Assembly (NCBI RefSeq): GCF_006386545.1
Contig: NZ_SWAR01000009.1
Span: 99,714-163,713 of the forward strand
Length of the DNA stretch: 64,000 nt
Direction: 5' to 3'
Origin: Methylibium rhizosphaerae
GTDB taxonomy: Bacteria; Pseudomonadota; Gammaproteobacteria; Burkholderiales; Burkholderiaceae_C
The notes below the pieces were generated by a model. It was not told the origin of the DNA and did not search any database. It worked only from the letters and a program-made list of their open reading frames with translations. Positions 23,781 to 33,398 of the stretch are shown here, in pieces. Each line of letters starts with the position of its first letter. Within the stretch, counting starts at the first letter, position 1. The translations under genes and the position numbers were made by a program.

Positions 23781-26663
23781 TCACATGTCCAGCGAGGTTT
23801 GGGTACCCACGGGGCCCGCATCCTGCGCGGCCGACTCGATGCCTGCCCATGAACCGATCAGCTCGTTGTAGGCCCGCGCATCCTCGGCCTTGCCCTGCCG
23901 TTCGCACAGCGTGTACAGGCGATAGGCCAATGCACGGATGGGCTCAGCGCGCGCTGGCATGCGCGCGAGCAGCGCGCCGGCGGCCGACTCGCCGCCCTTG
24001 GCGAGCGCACCGATCAGCTGATGCAGAGCCTCCCAGATCGGCGTCCGGGTGTCAGCTTCAGGCGACCAGTCGGCCGGCATCTCGGCCCAGCGGAGAAGGC
24101 GCAGATCGCCACCCGCGCTCTCCACCACGCCCGACACGCGCAGACCTTCCACACTCGTGCCCTTGGCACGGGCCAGCACGTCAGCCTCGCCGAACTTTCC
24201 CGATGCCCAGCCACGATGCTCGAACCAGGCCAGGCAGAACTGGGTATCGTGGTCGAAGTCGTCTTCGGCCAAGAAGCGGTTGATCAGCTGCAACGCGGTC
24301 TTCACGCTCATCTTGCTGCCGTCGGCTTCCAGTACGGCGCCATACTGACTGAAGATGGCCATGCCAGGGCCGATGATGGCTTGACTTAGGTCCACCGGCG
24401 CCACGGGAGAATTGACGCCGCCGCGCGTCATCTCGTCCAGCGCGTCCGGGAGCGCGGCGTTCAGCTCGCGAATGAAGGCCCGGCGGCCGATGGTGGGTGC
24501 GTCGTTGGCGCGTTGGCGGCAGACCAGCACGATGCTGGATGCCAAGGCGTTGGAACCGATGCCCCGTGACCGTGCACTACGCTCGGTGCGCATGGGCCAC
24601 GTACCTGTCACCGCAAAGCCTGCATCCAGGACCGCCTGCAGAAAGGTTTCCCAGCCAGTGCTGGACGTTCCGGACTCAACTTCGGTCTCGCTCTGCTTGA
24701 ATGCATAGTAGATGGATACCGGAAAGGCGGGGTGCGCCTTTTCGGCCAGGTTGTGCATTGCCTGGGTCATTCCATCAAGAAAGAACGCTTCTGCCTCCTC
24801 AGTGCCGCCGTGGCGGTAAGGAGTAGCCACAAGTTCGTCGGCCTTTGGCACAGCCACCGTGGCGTACAGATTCGCGTAGATGGGTTTCAGGCTCCTGCGC
24901 AGCCAGACGTAGAAGAAGTCGGACAAGTCGGCATAGCCGATGTTGTCGTAATAAGGCGGATCGGTTGAGACCACCTTTGCTGCAGAGACGCTTTGAAGCT
25001 GCGCGCTGTCCTGCACAGCTGTGCCTTGGTATCGGACCTCCAGCCTATCCAGCACACGGCACATACTTCCCACTGTGGTCACGAAATCCCCGGCAGCATC
25101 GGAGAAAACGGAAGATTCGGCGAAGTCCCAGACCATCGGAATCGCTTGCCGGCGGAAAAGATGCTGCGTCTGATCAGCGCTCGGCCCCCATTGGCAAAGC
25201 GCGTTTTGCGCATCTGCTAGGCGACTCACCGCCAGTCCGAGGTAGACACCAACGGCTTCGGCGTAGGCAGTCGCGGCTTGTCCACCCGACTCCAAAGACA
25301 GGCCATCATCAGCAATTCCAGCGGCCAGAGAATCTGAACGGCAGCAGGCGATGACGTCATGCACTAGATCGGAGAAGGTACTTAGCGCGACGAGTTGGCG
25401 CGCGGTGAACAGGTCACTCCACTGCGCCATGCCGTAGTTTCCAACGCGGAATCCGAGGGCTTGCTGCAGGAACGCAACGTCCGGCTTCCACGTAGGCGTC
25501 GCATTCGCCGCGACGGTTTCGTGTTCGACAGTTGGTGTCAGATAGACGCGCCCGCGCTTCCCCTCGGCCACGATGGCCATCAACCGCGCACCCATGCGGC
25601 CGGCCTGACCCTCAGCCTTGATGTAGTCACCACTAATTGGCGCGCCCGACAAGAGGCAGAGGAAGTTGGCTCCGCGCCCTCCAGCTTTGGTTCCTGCTTC
25701 CGCAGCCTCGCCCGGTTTACCCATCCGCACGGTGAAGCGGTAGTCGCCCCCCGTAACCAGCGGCTGCACATACGCCTGCTTGCCTTCCTTGCTAGACAGC
25801 ACGAAGCTTGAGACCAGAGGCACCGCCACGTCAGCAAACGCCGGATTGGGGCTCTTAACCGTGCGCGCCCACAGCCATGCTATGACGGTGAGTCTCTCGC
25901 CCAGGTAGGGCTTCAGGTCCGGCCGCTCGGCCACCATCTCCGCCGTCACCTCGATCTTCGGGTACAGGTGTCCGATACGCTTGTAGGCCTCGGCGCGCAT
26001 CCAGGCGCCGTAGCGTCGAACGTCCTCGGCCAGGCCGCGCGCACCGCTCCAGTCCTCACCGAACTTACCCTGCTTGTCGCCCTCCAGGCGAGGCCCCACC
26101 GGTGCGCGGCCAGCGAACTTGGGCGGAATCTCGATCATCGCCTTGTTGATCGTCACTGCCACCGGGTTCAGGTCGCTAGCCCAGCTCTCCAGGCCCAGCC
26201 TCTGCGCTTCCAGCGGCAGCGCACCGCCTCCAGCAAAGGGGTCGTGGAAGGCCGGCAGCTTGTCCGGGTTGAACAGATCGGCGGCCTGCGGATGGCCCCT
26301 GTTCAGCCGGCAAGTCTCGACCCAGCTCTCGCGGATAGCGGCGCGGGCGCGCTCGAGCACCGCCTCGTTGTTTGTGTTCTCCCACTGCACCAGGTCTTCG
26401 ATGATCTTGAACAGCTCTTCGCGTTTGGCGTCGGCCTGGATCTTTGTCATGCCCGCAAAGTAGCCGCGCTCGCCGCCTGGGTCATTCACCATCTGCGCAA
26501 AGATCACCGCCCTCGCCGCGGCGAGCGGCCGACGCGCCCACCACAGGTGCAGCGTGCTCGGATGACCGTGGCGGATGGATTTCTCACGCGCCGACGCCGT
26601 ATTGATCACGTCCAGGGGCAACGCCACCTCGATGAGCTTTTTGGGAGACTTGACAGGGGTCAT
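23781..26663 (-). CDS. DUF1156 / COG1743 adenine-specific DNA methylase
   Basis: 960 residues. The DUF1156 N-terminus is clear ([14 protein letters not shown] ... [20 protein letters not shown]). The SAM-binding motif is [15 protein letters not shown] (about 139-153) and the catalytic motif is DPPYYDN (about 566-572), typical of N6-adenine methylases. It probably marks host DNA so that the helicase/nuclease members spare it. The start ATG 26663 overlaps the PtuB stop (ATGA), and the gene is inside the single long operon. Length and layout are normal for the family. The recognition site cannot be read from the sequence. Confidence 0.88.
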   Translation of the reverse strand: MTPVKSPKKLIEVALPLDVINTASAREKSIRHGHPSTLHLWWARRPLAAARAVIFAQMVNDPGGERGYFAGMTKIQADAKREELFKIIEDLVQWENTNNEAVLERARAAIRESWVETCRLNRGHPQAADLFNPDKLPAFHDPFAGGGALPLEAQRLGLESWASDLNPVAVTINKAMIEIPPKFAGRAPVGPRLEGDKQGKFGEDWSGARGLAEDVRRYGAWMRAEAYKRIGHLYPKIEVTAEMVAERPDLKPYLGERLTVIAWLWARTVKSPNPAFADVAVPLVSSFVLSSKEGKQAYVQPLVTGGDYRFTVRMGKPGEAAEAGTKAGGRGANFLCLLSGAPISGDYIKAEGQAGRMGARLMAIVAEGKRGRVYLTPTVEHETVAANATPTWKPDVAFLQQALGFRVGNYGMAQWSDLFTARQLVALSTFSDLVHDVIACCRSDSLAAGIADDGLSLESGGQAATAYAEAVGVYLGLAVSRLADAQNALCQWGPSADQTQHLFRRQAIPMVWDFAESSVFSDAAGDFVTTVGSMCRVLDRLEVRYQGTAVQDSAQLQSVSAAKVVSTDPPYYDNIGYADLSDFFYVWLRRSLKPIYANLYATVAVPKADELVATPYRHGGTEEAEAFFLDGMTQAMHNLAEKAHPAFPVSIYYAFKQSETEVESGTSSTGWETFLQAVLDAGFAVTGTWPMRTERSARSRGIGSNALASSIVLVCRQRANDAPTIGRRAFIRELNAALPDALDEMTRGGVNSPVAPVDLSQAIIGPGMAIFSQYGAVLEADGSKMSVKTALQLINRFLAEDDFDHDTQFCLAWFEHRGWASGKFGEADVLARAKGTSVEGLRVSGVVESAGGDLRLLRWAEMPADWSPEADTRTPIWEALHQLIGALAKGGESAAGALLARMPARAEPIRALAYRLYTLCERQGKAEDARAYNELIGSWAGIESAAQDAGPVGTQTSLDM

Positions 26664-27385
26664 ACGAGAGCGGGGGCGTGCGCCTGCAAGGCGGCTTCAG
26701 CTGCGGCGCCGAAGAACTGGCGGGTGAGGGAGAAAAAACGGCTTAGCTTGCCGTTCACGGGGACAAGGTCGACGGCGGCCAGGTCAGGAAGGCTCCAGTT
26801 CTTCTGGCGATGCTCTTCGTACAGCGCGTCCAGTTCGTCCCACCATTGGCGACGACGGGTCAATAGGAAAGGGCTGTTGAGGTTGAGGATGTCGATGGTG
26901 TACTGCGCCTGGTCTTGTTCTGCCGGATTCAACCCCAACGAGGGAACAACCCGCCCATCGGACAAGAAGGCAAAGTAACGGCGGCAGTCAGGCCGATGAC
27001 ACGACACGAAGCGCAGCATGTCGCAGGCAGACTGCTTACCGGGTGCATGGCCGCCAAACACGACGTAGCCTTGCGCTTTGAAGGCCTGCAAGTCCTGGGC
27101 GCTATCGAGTGCACTCGCGGCAAGGTTCGCATAGTCGAAGGTACGCGGCGGGTTCTGGCTTTTGTTCTCGACGTGCTCGATGTGGTAGCCCAGGCCCTCC
27201 TCGTCAGCCCGCAGCTCGCTATAGCAGCAAAGCTGGAACTGCTCATCAAGCAGGCACTGCAAGACAGCTGGTTTGTGCCCGAACGAGCCCCAGCGGCTGG
27301 TGGCTTGTTGATGCGTCTGAGGCGGATTGGTGTGGGCTTGGCCTAGGTGGTACCCGCCGCCGCCCTGCTTCTGGATGCTCCTCAT
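26660..27385 (-). CDS. ptuB: PtuB-like HNH nuclease (Septu-type)
   Basis: 241 residues from ATG 27385, which overlaps the PtuA stop (ATGA); longer starts would lie inside ptuA. The sequence begins [10 protein letters not shown] and carries an HNH-type motif: CCYSE (about 53-57), [12 protein letters not shown] (His68, His71) and FDYANLAAS (about 83-91). This is the pattern of TIGR02646/PtuB proteins, the nuclease partner in Septu defence and in some retrons. It should cut nucleic acid when released or activated by the PtuA ATPase. The following methylase gene is coupled by a 4-nt overlap. Confidence 0.82.
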   Translation of the reverse strand: MRSIQKQGGGGYHLGQAHTNPPQTHQQATSRWGSFGHKPAVLQCLLDEQFQLCCYSELRADEEGLGYHIEHVENKSQNPPRTFDYANLAASALDSAQDLQAFKAQGYVVFGGHAPGKQSACDMLRFVSCHRPDCRRYFAFLSDGRVVPSLGLNPAEQDQAQYTIDILNLNSPFLLTRRRQWWDELDALYEEHRQKNWSLPDLAAVDLVPVNGKLSRFFSLTRQFFGAAAEAALQAHAPALV

Positions 27386-28746
27386 TGCTTCAGCGCCTCT
27401 TGACGCTGAATGCTGCGCTGCAGTCGCTGCAGTTGGGGGTGCTGTACGCCCAGAATGTCCGTCAGGCGCTGCAGGAGAGCACGAGCCTCTGTCTCCTGGT
27501 AACGCCCCTGGTCCACCCACTCCGTAAGGCGCTGCAGATCGGCCTTCTCCGCGACAGGCGGCTGGGGATCGACGAGCATCACACTGTGGAGCACGTCGCC
27601 GCTCGGTTCGCCATAGGTCATCGCTAGCGGCGGCACGGCGACGACCTTGCCCCTGCTGTCTTGCCCGATCACCCGGATGTTCTCGCGCTTCACGGTGCTA
27701 AGCACCTGCGGACTATGTGTGGTCACGATGAATTGCGTGTTCCGGAAGGTCTGCATCAGGTCGGTCAACACGCGTTGCTGCCAGGATGGATGCAGATGCA
27801 AGTCCACCTCGTCAATCAGAGCGATAGCGGGGAGGTCCAGCGGATTCATGACCTGCATGCCGTTGGGCAGCAGCCTGCTGTTGGCCTGCGCCATGCGGCG
27901 CGCTAAGTCCATCGTTAGGCCCAGCACCACCCGATAGCCGTCGCTGAGTTGGCTGATGCGCAGCGTTCGAGTGGTCCCGTCCGGCATCCTGCGGTCGATA
28001 ACGAAGCGAAGTGGGCCGACCTCGGTGCGGGGCCTGCTGAAGCCTTCCGGCAGCAAGCGCACGATGGCCGTACGTACAGCGCTCAACTCGGGATGCTGGA
28101 AGTCAAAGTCGCGCCGCGTCTCCCGCTCGCGGCGTTCGACGTCCTCCATCGCATTGAACCACTCGAACGCAGCACGGAACCGAGAGTTCGGATCGAGCGC
28201 TCCGAAGAGCGCATCGAAGCGGGAGAAGTTCTTTCTGAAGCCGCGGCGGCGCTGCACCTCTTCGCGAATCGCGCGGTTGGTGCCGTAGTAGGCGATGACT
28301 GGAAGGAAGTAGGGCTGCTGGTCGGCCTCGGCCTGGACAAGACCCAGCGTGAAGTCGTCCAGCTCTTTCAGCCCGCGGTTAAGCAGGGCTTCATGCTCCT
28401 CGGACAGCACCTTCTTGATGGTGGCAGCACCGACAGCACCATCGCGTTTACGACCAGTGGCCCATACAACAGGCACTTCGTCACGCGTGCGGGCCTCCCA
28501 CGCCAGCATCATGAAAGGCTCTCGGCGCTCGCCGTCTGCAACTCGAAGATCAGTGTCCTTGGTCGTGAGGCCGCCAATCCCCGGCAGCTTGGTGAGGTAG
28601 CGTCCGAAGCCGATCGCGATCGCGTCCAGCACAGCGGTCTTGCCGGCGCCGTTCTCGGCAATGATGACCGTGAGCCGCTTGCCGAAGTCGATGGTCAGAT
28701 CCTCAAAGCATCGGAAATTGCGAAGGTGAAGGTGTTCTAGTCTCAT
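27382..28746 (-). CDS. ptuA: PtuA-like SMC/ABC-type ATPase (Septu-type)
   Basis: 454 residues with ABC/RecF-like ATPase motifs: an N-terminal FRCFEDLTIDF, Walker A AENGAGKT (about 30-37), signature QLSDGYR (near 264), Walker B ALIDEVDLHLHP and H-loop VTTHSPQV. There is no TOPRIM domain, so it is not an OLD nuclease. The C-terminal 80 residues are helical, as in PtuA of Septu systems. With the adjacent HNH gene it forms a complete PtuA-PtuB pair nested in a larger defence operon. A 115-bp gap and a GC hairpin precede it, so it may have some separate control. Confidence 0.85.
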   Translation of the reverse strand: MRLEHLHLRNFRCFEDLTIDFGKRLTVIIAENGAGKTAVLDAIAIGFGRYLTKLPGIGGLTTKDTDLRVADGERREPFMMLAWEARTRDEVPVVWATGRKRDGAVGAATIKKVLSEEHEALLNRGLKELDDFTLGLVQAEADQQPYFLPVIAYYGTNRAIREEVQRRRGFRKNFSRFDALFGALDPNSRFRAAFEWFNAMEDVERRERETRRDFDFQHPELSAVRTAIVRLLPEGFSRPRTEVGPLRFVIDRRMPDGTTRTLRISQLSDGYRVVLGLTMDLARRMAQANSRLLPNGMQVMNPLDLPAIALIDEVDLHLHPSWQQRVLTDLMQTFRNTQFIVTTHSPQVLSTVKRENIRVIGQDSRGKVVAVPPLAMTYGEPSGDVLHSVMLVDPQPPVAEKADLQRLTEWVDQGRYQETEARALLQRLTDILGVQHPQLQRLQRSIQRQEALKQ

Positions 28747-28803
28747 GTCCCGGCTCCGGATAACATGGCCGCATGCCCCGTCAGAGATCGCATCTCTGGT
28801 CCG

Positions 28804-28832
28804 ACGCCTCCCTGGTGGAGGCGTTTCTCTTT
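28804..28832 (+). terminator. Hairpin with T-rich tail between helicase and ptuA
   Basis: ACGCCTCC (28804-28811) / GGAGGCGT (28817-28824) with a T-rich tail only on the plus strand. No plus-strand gene precedes it. On the minus strand it could act as an attenuating or mRNA-stabilising hairpin inside the operon. Confidence 0.35.
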
Positions 28833-28861
28833 GATGGCTCCGTCCTTCATCTGCGTCCGCA

Positions 28862-31800
28862 TTACAGGGAATCCTCCGCCGAGACCGCCCGCTGAAGCAG
28901 TTGTTGAAGGTCGAGGTTCACGCTGGTCACGGCCCAATCAGGCTCCTGGGTGAACGGACGACGGATGTAGTGCGGCCCGTCAACGCTCTCTCCATCGACG
29001 TTGACGACGGCGAGGAGGAATTTGTCTTGCTGGTTGAGGCCGTACAGGATCTCGTTCCGGGTGACTGTGACTGAGCCTGCGCCCTTCACGCGCCCCTTCA
29101 CTTCCAGGTGCCGAGGTGGCAACAGGCGCCCGTCGGCGGACTTGCGGATTGCCGTGACGTCCCAGCCGCACTTTTGCGCCGACACGTCAAACACCTCGTG
29201 CCCCAAGGCGCGCTCGGAGGCGATCACGGCATTCATTGCCATGCGCTCGATCCGGGCACGCGCTGCCGCGTCGGCTGACCAGCCTGGTTCGCCGCGACGT
29301 TGCGCCAAGAGACCTGCGGGAATCACAAGCGCCCCGCCGAGCACGACCGGGGTCGATGAGACGACATGGCGCATGGCCTTCAACTCGGCAGTCCGGGCCT
29401 GCAGGCGCGCCGTGAGGTCGTCCAGGGTCCGCAGTGCGTTGTCGTAGTTCAGGCGCGGCTGCTTTCCGGCGGCGACGTCGTCCTTGAGCTTGATGGCGCG
29501 GTCTTGCCAGAAATTGATTTCCTTGACCAGGCGCTCGTGGACCGCCGCCAGCGTCTTGTCGGCAGCGGCCTCGCGGCGCCGCTTGATCTCGTCGAAGTGC
29601 TCGGGTGCGAGCTGCGAACTCGCATGCGCGAGCGCCTGAGCTTCGAGATCCTTGGCGATCCAGGGGGCGGAAACGACATCGGCTACCAGCGCCAGATCTT
29701 GCGGTGCCAGCGGCGCGAGATCCAGGTGCGGCGCCCAGCCGGCGTGCTTGGCCTGCCCCAACGGATCGATCTCGACGAACTGTAGGCGCCGGCTGATGAC
29801 CCGGCTCGAGTCAGCGCCCTCACGAATGCTGTGGTCCAGGATGAACAGGACCCGAGGGGCTACGCCCATGTCTCCGGGCGCGACGAGCACCGCGCCCTGC
29901 TTGAGTTTGTTGCGATGCTGCTCGAGCACCATGTCCGTCACCGCCTGCATGAGCGGGTGGCCGGGGTGGATCAGGCTTGCCAGAGGTGCGCTGGAACGGT
30001 CGGCCACCCGGAGGTGCTGCTTCTCGAAGCAGATGCGCTCGTAGCGGCGCAGCACCGGATCGACATTGCGACGATCGCGGCCAGACAGCATCCGGTCGCG
30101 TTCTCGGACGGCGGCCGGGACGTGGCTGATCTCCCAGCGGCCCAGTTCGCGCGGTCGGAGCTCGCCGCCCAGCTGTTGGAAGGCTTGAGTGAAGAAGGCG
30201 CGCACGAAGTACGGCTGCAGTCGACGCGCTTCGGCCTTCTCCATCTCCTCCCGGACGGCGAACAGGCGCTTCGAGTCCATCACCTCTTCGCACAACGCGT
30301 TGCGGTGAATGATGTCCTCGAGATGGCGTGTGTCCAGCGCGCCTTCCACCTTCTTGCGCAACCGCGCCTTTACCTGCGGGTCGTCGCCGTAGCGAATGGC
30401 CTCAATCAGCAGGTCCTTGAGGCTGGTGTCCTCGAAGATCTCGCCGAGAACGTCAAACACCTTGCCCTTGAGCGTGGCCCGGGCGACCTCCATCTTCTCA
30501 AACAGCTTGTGGAAAACGTCGCCTTCGCGGGTCTCCTTGGCCACCATGTTCCAGAGGTGGCAGACCTCGGTCTGACCGATCCGATGGATGCGGCCGAAGC
30601 GCTGCTCCAACCTGTTGGGATTCCACGGAAGGTCGTAGTTCACCATCAGGTTAGCGTTCTGTAGGTTGACACCTTCGCCTGCGGCATCGGTGGCCACCAG
30701 GACACGGGTCGCCAAGTCGTTGCGAAACAGCTCCTGGACCCTGCGGCGATCCTCCCGCTTCACGCCGCCGTGGATCACGACGACAGCGTCCTCGCTGCCC
30801 AGGAGACCTCGAATCTTCTGAGCCAAGTAGTCAAGCGTGTCCTTGTGCTCCGTGAACAGGATGAGCTTGCGTTGGCGCCCTGACGCGTCTCGCATCTCGG
30901 GCGTGTTCTGAAGCAGGGAAGACAGTTCCTCCCACTTCTTGTCCGTGCCGGAATGGACAACTTGCCGCGCCTGATCTTCGAGCGCCTGGAGGCTGAAGAT
31001 CTCGGCCTCGAGTTCAGCGATGGTCTGCGACGCGGTTGCCTGGTCGACGACCTCTTCCTCGAAGGTCTCGTAGGCCTCGGCCGACATGGCTTCGGCCGCG
31101 TCCCACACGTCATCGGAGGCCATCGGTGGCGTTGCAACGTCGATCAGGGCCTGACCACGTTGACGAAGCTTTTCGTCTTCGACGCGGCGTGTCAACTTCA
31201 GACGTCTGCGCCGCAACGATTGGTAGATCGCCTGAGGACTGGAGGCCAGCCGACGCTGGAGCGAAGTCAGCGCGAACCCGACGGTGCCTTTGCGTGCGCC
31301 GTCCTGCAGCGTGTCGGCACGGTTCATCTCCTCGCGTACGTAGGCCGAGACGGCGTTGTAGAGCGCGGCCTCCTGCTCCGACAGTTTGTAGTTGACGGTG
31401 TAGGCCCGGCGCTCAGGGAACAGCGGCGTACCGTCGAACTTGAGCAGTTCCTCCTTGACCATCCGGCGCATCAGATCGGTGACGTCGACCTTGTGGGCGC
31501 CGTCCCTGAACTTGCCGTAAAAGCGGTCGCTGTCCAGGAGCGACATGAACAGCTGAAAGTCCTCCTCTTTGCCGTTATGCGGCGTCGCAGTCATCAACAG
31601 GAAGTGCCTGGTGATCGACCCGAGCAGTTCGCCAAGCTGGAAGCGCTTGGTCTTGTTGACCTTCTGCCCGAAGTAATTGGCCGATAGCTTGTGGGCTTCG
31701 TCGCAGACCACCAGGTCCCAGTGGGACAGCCGTAGCTTCTCGATCAGTTCGTCGCTGCGCGCGAGCTGATCAATGCGCGCGATCAACAGGTCGCGGTCAT

Positions 31801-32389
31801 CGAACGGATTCCCTGACCGGGACTGTTCGATCTGCTCACGGCTGAAGATGTCGAATGCCAGGCCGAACTTTTCGTGCAGTTCGTCTTGCCACTGTTCGAC
31901 CAGGCTGCCAGGCGCAACGATGAGGACGCGCTTGGCGTCGGCCCGCATCAGCAACTCGCGGATCAGCAAGCCCGCCATGATCGTCTTTCCAGCACCCGGA
32001 TCGTCCGCCAGCACATAGCGAAGAGGTTGCCGGGGCAGCATCGACTCGTAGACGGCGGTGATCTGGTGCGGCAATGGCTCCACGTTGGACGTGTGGACAG
32101 CCATCATCGGGTCGAACAGGTGCGCCAGATCGATGCGCAGTGCCTCAACGCCGAGCTTGAAGGACTCACCGTCGGCATCAAAGGCCCAAGGGCGCCCGAC
32201 CACTGCAAGGCTGAGAGTGCCCTCGTCCTGTCGAAACAGCATGCGCTCGTGGAGCGCGCCATCGGGCGTCTTGTAGTAGACCGTGATCGCGTTGTCGCCG
32301 ACTACCTCGGTGGTCACGACGCGCACGACATGGCCTGGTTCCAGGCCGACCAATGCCGCGTTCTTCTTGATGTCCTCAAGCTTCAGCAA
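28862..32389 (-). CDS. SNF2-family helicase with C-terminal DUF3883 nuclease-like domain
   Basis: 1175 residues. Helicase motifs in order: [10 protein letters not shown] (Walker A, Lys135), VVCDEAHKL (DEAH, about 228-235), [21 protein letters not shown] (motif V) and [11 protein letters not shown] (motif VI). It resembles RapA/HepA-like helicases of defence loci such as DISARM DrmD. The last 90 residues (CGWDVTAIR ... RHLEVKGRV) match DUF3883, with the D...ExK pattern of PD-(D/E)XK nucleases. This is the likely effector that moves on and cuts unmodified DNA. The start is TTG 32389 with GGGAGG upstream. It follows the WYL regulator by 30 nt. Confidence 0.88.
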   Translation of the reverse strand: MLKLEDIKKNAALVGLEPGHVVRVVTTEVVGDNAITVYYKTPDGALHERMLFRQDEGTLSLAVVGRPWAFDADGESFKLGVEALRIDLAHLFDPMMAVHTSNVEPLPHQITAVYESMLPRQPLRYVLADDPGAGKTIMAGLLIRELLMRADAKRVLIVAPGSLVEQWQDELHEKFGLAFDIFSREQIEQSRSGNPFDDRDLLIARIDQLARSDELIEKLRLSHWDLVVCDEAHKLSANYFGQKVNKTKRFQLGELLGSITRHFLLMTATPHNGKEEDFQLFMSLLDSDRFYGKFRDGAHKVDVTDLMRRMVKEELLKFDGTPLFPERRAYTVNYKLSEQEAALYNAVSAYVREEMNRADTLQDGARKGTVGFALTSLQRRLASSPQAIYQSLRRRRLKLTRRVEDEKLRQRGQALIDVATPPMASDDVWDAAEAMSAEAYETFEEEVVDQATASQTIAELEAEIFSLQALEDQARQVVHSGTDKKWEELSSLLQNTPEMRDASGRQRKLILFTEHKDTLDYLAQKIRGLLGSEDAVVVIHGGVKREDRRRVQELFRNDLATRVLVATDAAGEGVNLQNANLMVNYDLPWNPNRLEQRFGRIHRIGQTEVCHLWNMVAKETREGDVFHKLFEKMEVARATLKGKVFDVLGEIFEDTSLKDLLIEAIRYGDDPQVKARLRKKVEGALDTRHLEDIIHRNALCEEVMDSKRLFAVREEMEKAEARRLQPYFVRAFFTQAFQQLGGELRPRELGRWEISHVPAAVRERDRMLSGRDRRNVDPVLRRYERICFEKQHLRVADRSSAPLASLIHPGHPLMQAVTDMVLEQHRNKLKQGAVLVAPGDMGVAPRVLFILDHSIREGADSSRVISRRLQFVEIDPLGQAKHAGWAPHLDLAPLAPQDLALVADVVSAPWIAKDLEAQALAHASSQLAPEHFDEIKRRREAAADKTLAAVHERLVKEINFWQDRAIKLKDDVAAGKQPRLNYDNALRTLDDLTARLQARTAELKAMRHVVSSTPVVLGGALVIPAGLLAQRRGEPGWSADAAARARIERMAMNAVIASERALGHEVFDVSAQKCGWDVTAIRKSADGRLLPPRHLEVKGRVKGAGSVTVTRNEILYGLNQQDKFLLAVVNVDGESVDGPHYIRRPFTQEPDWAVTSVNLDLQQLLQRAVSAEDSL

Positions 32390-32419
32390 TGTGCCCTCCC
32401 TGGGCTCTTGGCGCTGCAG

Positions 32420-33298
32420 TCATTCCCCGCCATAGCCGGGCGCCAGACTCAGATTCTCGACACCCACGAGCATGGGCCGGTTGCGCAACCAGAGGTGGTA
32501 CTCGGGGCCGCGCAAGCGGTGGTCGATGGAGCAGTCAACATTCATGCGGCGCAGCAGATAGCCCGCAACTGCAGCCCTCACACGGACTTCGAGCACGCCG
32601 GCTTCCATTCCGAACTCGGCCTCGATAGTGTCGGGGTGCTGGATGTTGGCGGGGTGTGGCACGAACTCGAGATCGACAAGCCGTTGCCACTGCGCGTCCT
32701 GGTCCAAGGCTTCGTGATCGTGGCGCACCGACGGCGATGCCTCAGCGTCGGCGATGCGGGCAATGACGAAGTCCCGGAACGCCATCGACCGCCGGTCGTA
32801 CGCCCGGATGTGCCAACGATGGCCATCGTTGGCCAGTGCCAGTGGAGCGACTTCCCGAGTAGTCAGGCCGCTGGTCAGCGATCGATACGTGATGCGCACG
32901 ATCTGCCCCTGATGCATCGCCCGCGTCAGCGCGCCCAGGACATCCAGCCTGATTGCCTGTGGAGCGATGGCGCTGGCGCTCGGCACCAGTGAACGACCGC
33001 GAGCCGGTGCAGCATCGCCCGCGCCTTCGGTAAGCCACGCCAGGACGCGCGAGGCACTATGGTCGAACAGGGGCTGGAAGCGATCGGTCCGGCGGTACGC
33101 CCGCGTACCCCCGTCCAGGGTCATGTTCTCTGGCGCCATCTCGCGGTAAGCGGAAAGGTCGCGGGTGGCCGCCGCTGTCTGAATCTCGAAACGTCCAACC
33201 AAGTCTCCCCGTCGCACCTCCCCGAAGAACTGCAGGCGCAAGTCGACGTGCGCCAAGCGATCACGCTGCGCAAGAGACATGGAAGCCAAGCTGGTCAT
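32420..33298 (-). CDS. WYL-domain transcriptional regulator, BrxR/CapW type
   Basis: About 292 residues. The N-terminal winged helix (RDRLAHVDLRLQFFGEVRR, then DLVGRFEIQTAAATRDLSAY) and the central WYL domain (near GHRWHIRAYDRRS) with a C-terminal extension (RVRAAVAGYLLRR) are those of BrxR/CapW repressors that sit in front of BREX, CBASS and other phage defence operons. These repressors bind palindromes near their own promoters and are thought to respond to infection. ATG 33298 is preferred. ATG 33334 lies inside the operator, and ATG 33280 also fits the family. First gene of the eight-gene operon. Confidence 0.85.
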   Translation of the reverse strand: MTSLASMSLAQRDRLAHVDLRLQFFGEVRRGDLVGRFEIQTAAATRDLSAYREMAPENMTLDGGTRAYRRTDRFQPLFDHSASRVLAWLTEGAGDAAPARGRSLVPSASAIAPQAIRLDVLGALTRAMHQGQIVRITYRSLTSGLTTREVAPLALANDGHRWHIRAYDRRSMAFRDFVIARIADAEASPSVRHDHEALDQDAQWQRLVDLEFVPHPANIQHPDTIEAEFGMEAGVLEVRVRAAVAGYLLRRMNVDCSIDHRLRGPEYHLWLRNRPMLVGVENLSLAPGYGGE

Positions 33299-33331
33299 GG
33301 TGAAAGGGCTGGGGAGATCTATTTGTATCCA

Positions 33332-33358
33332 CATTAGAGATCAAATTGATCTCTAATG
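33332..33358. promoter_or_regulatory. Perfect 27-bp palindrome, operator of the defence operon
   Basis: Two 13-bp arms (CATTAGAGATCAA and its exact reverse complement) flank a single central base. It lies directly upstream of the WYL regulator and covers its promoter, as expected for a BrxR/CapW operator. Confidence 0.85.
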
Positions 33359-33361
33359 CAA
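33333..33361 (-). promoter_or_regulatory. Sigma-70 promoter of the defence operon
   Basis: On the minus strand TTGCAT (33361-33356) and TCTAAT (33338-33333) are 17 bp apart, and the boxes are formed by the palindrome arms themselves. A dimer bound there would block RNA polymerase. Confidence 0.7.
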
Positions 33362-33398
33362 ATCGTCATGATCCTCGTCGACTCAAGCACTTCCCTTC

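Noticed and set aside
27382..28746. OLD-family nuclease (Gabija-like GajA)
   Set aside because: No TOPRIM domain after the ABC ATPase; the HNH partner fits PtuA-PtuB.
28804..28832. Operon terminator between helicase and ptuA
   Set aside because: The T-run is on the opposite strand, so it should not end the minus-strand operon; kept only as a weak hairpin.
17673..32389. BREX or DISARM system
   Set aside because: No pglZ, brxL or brxA/B for BREX and no DUF1998 (drmB) or PLD gene for DISARM; only the regulator type and helicase are shared.
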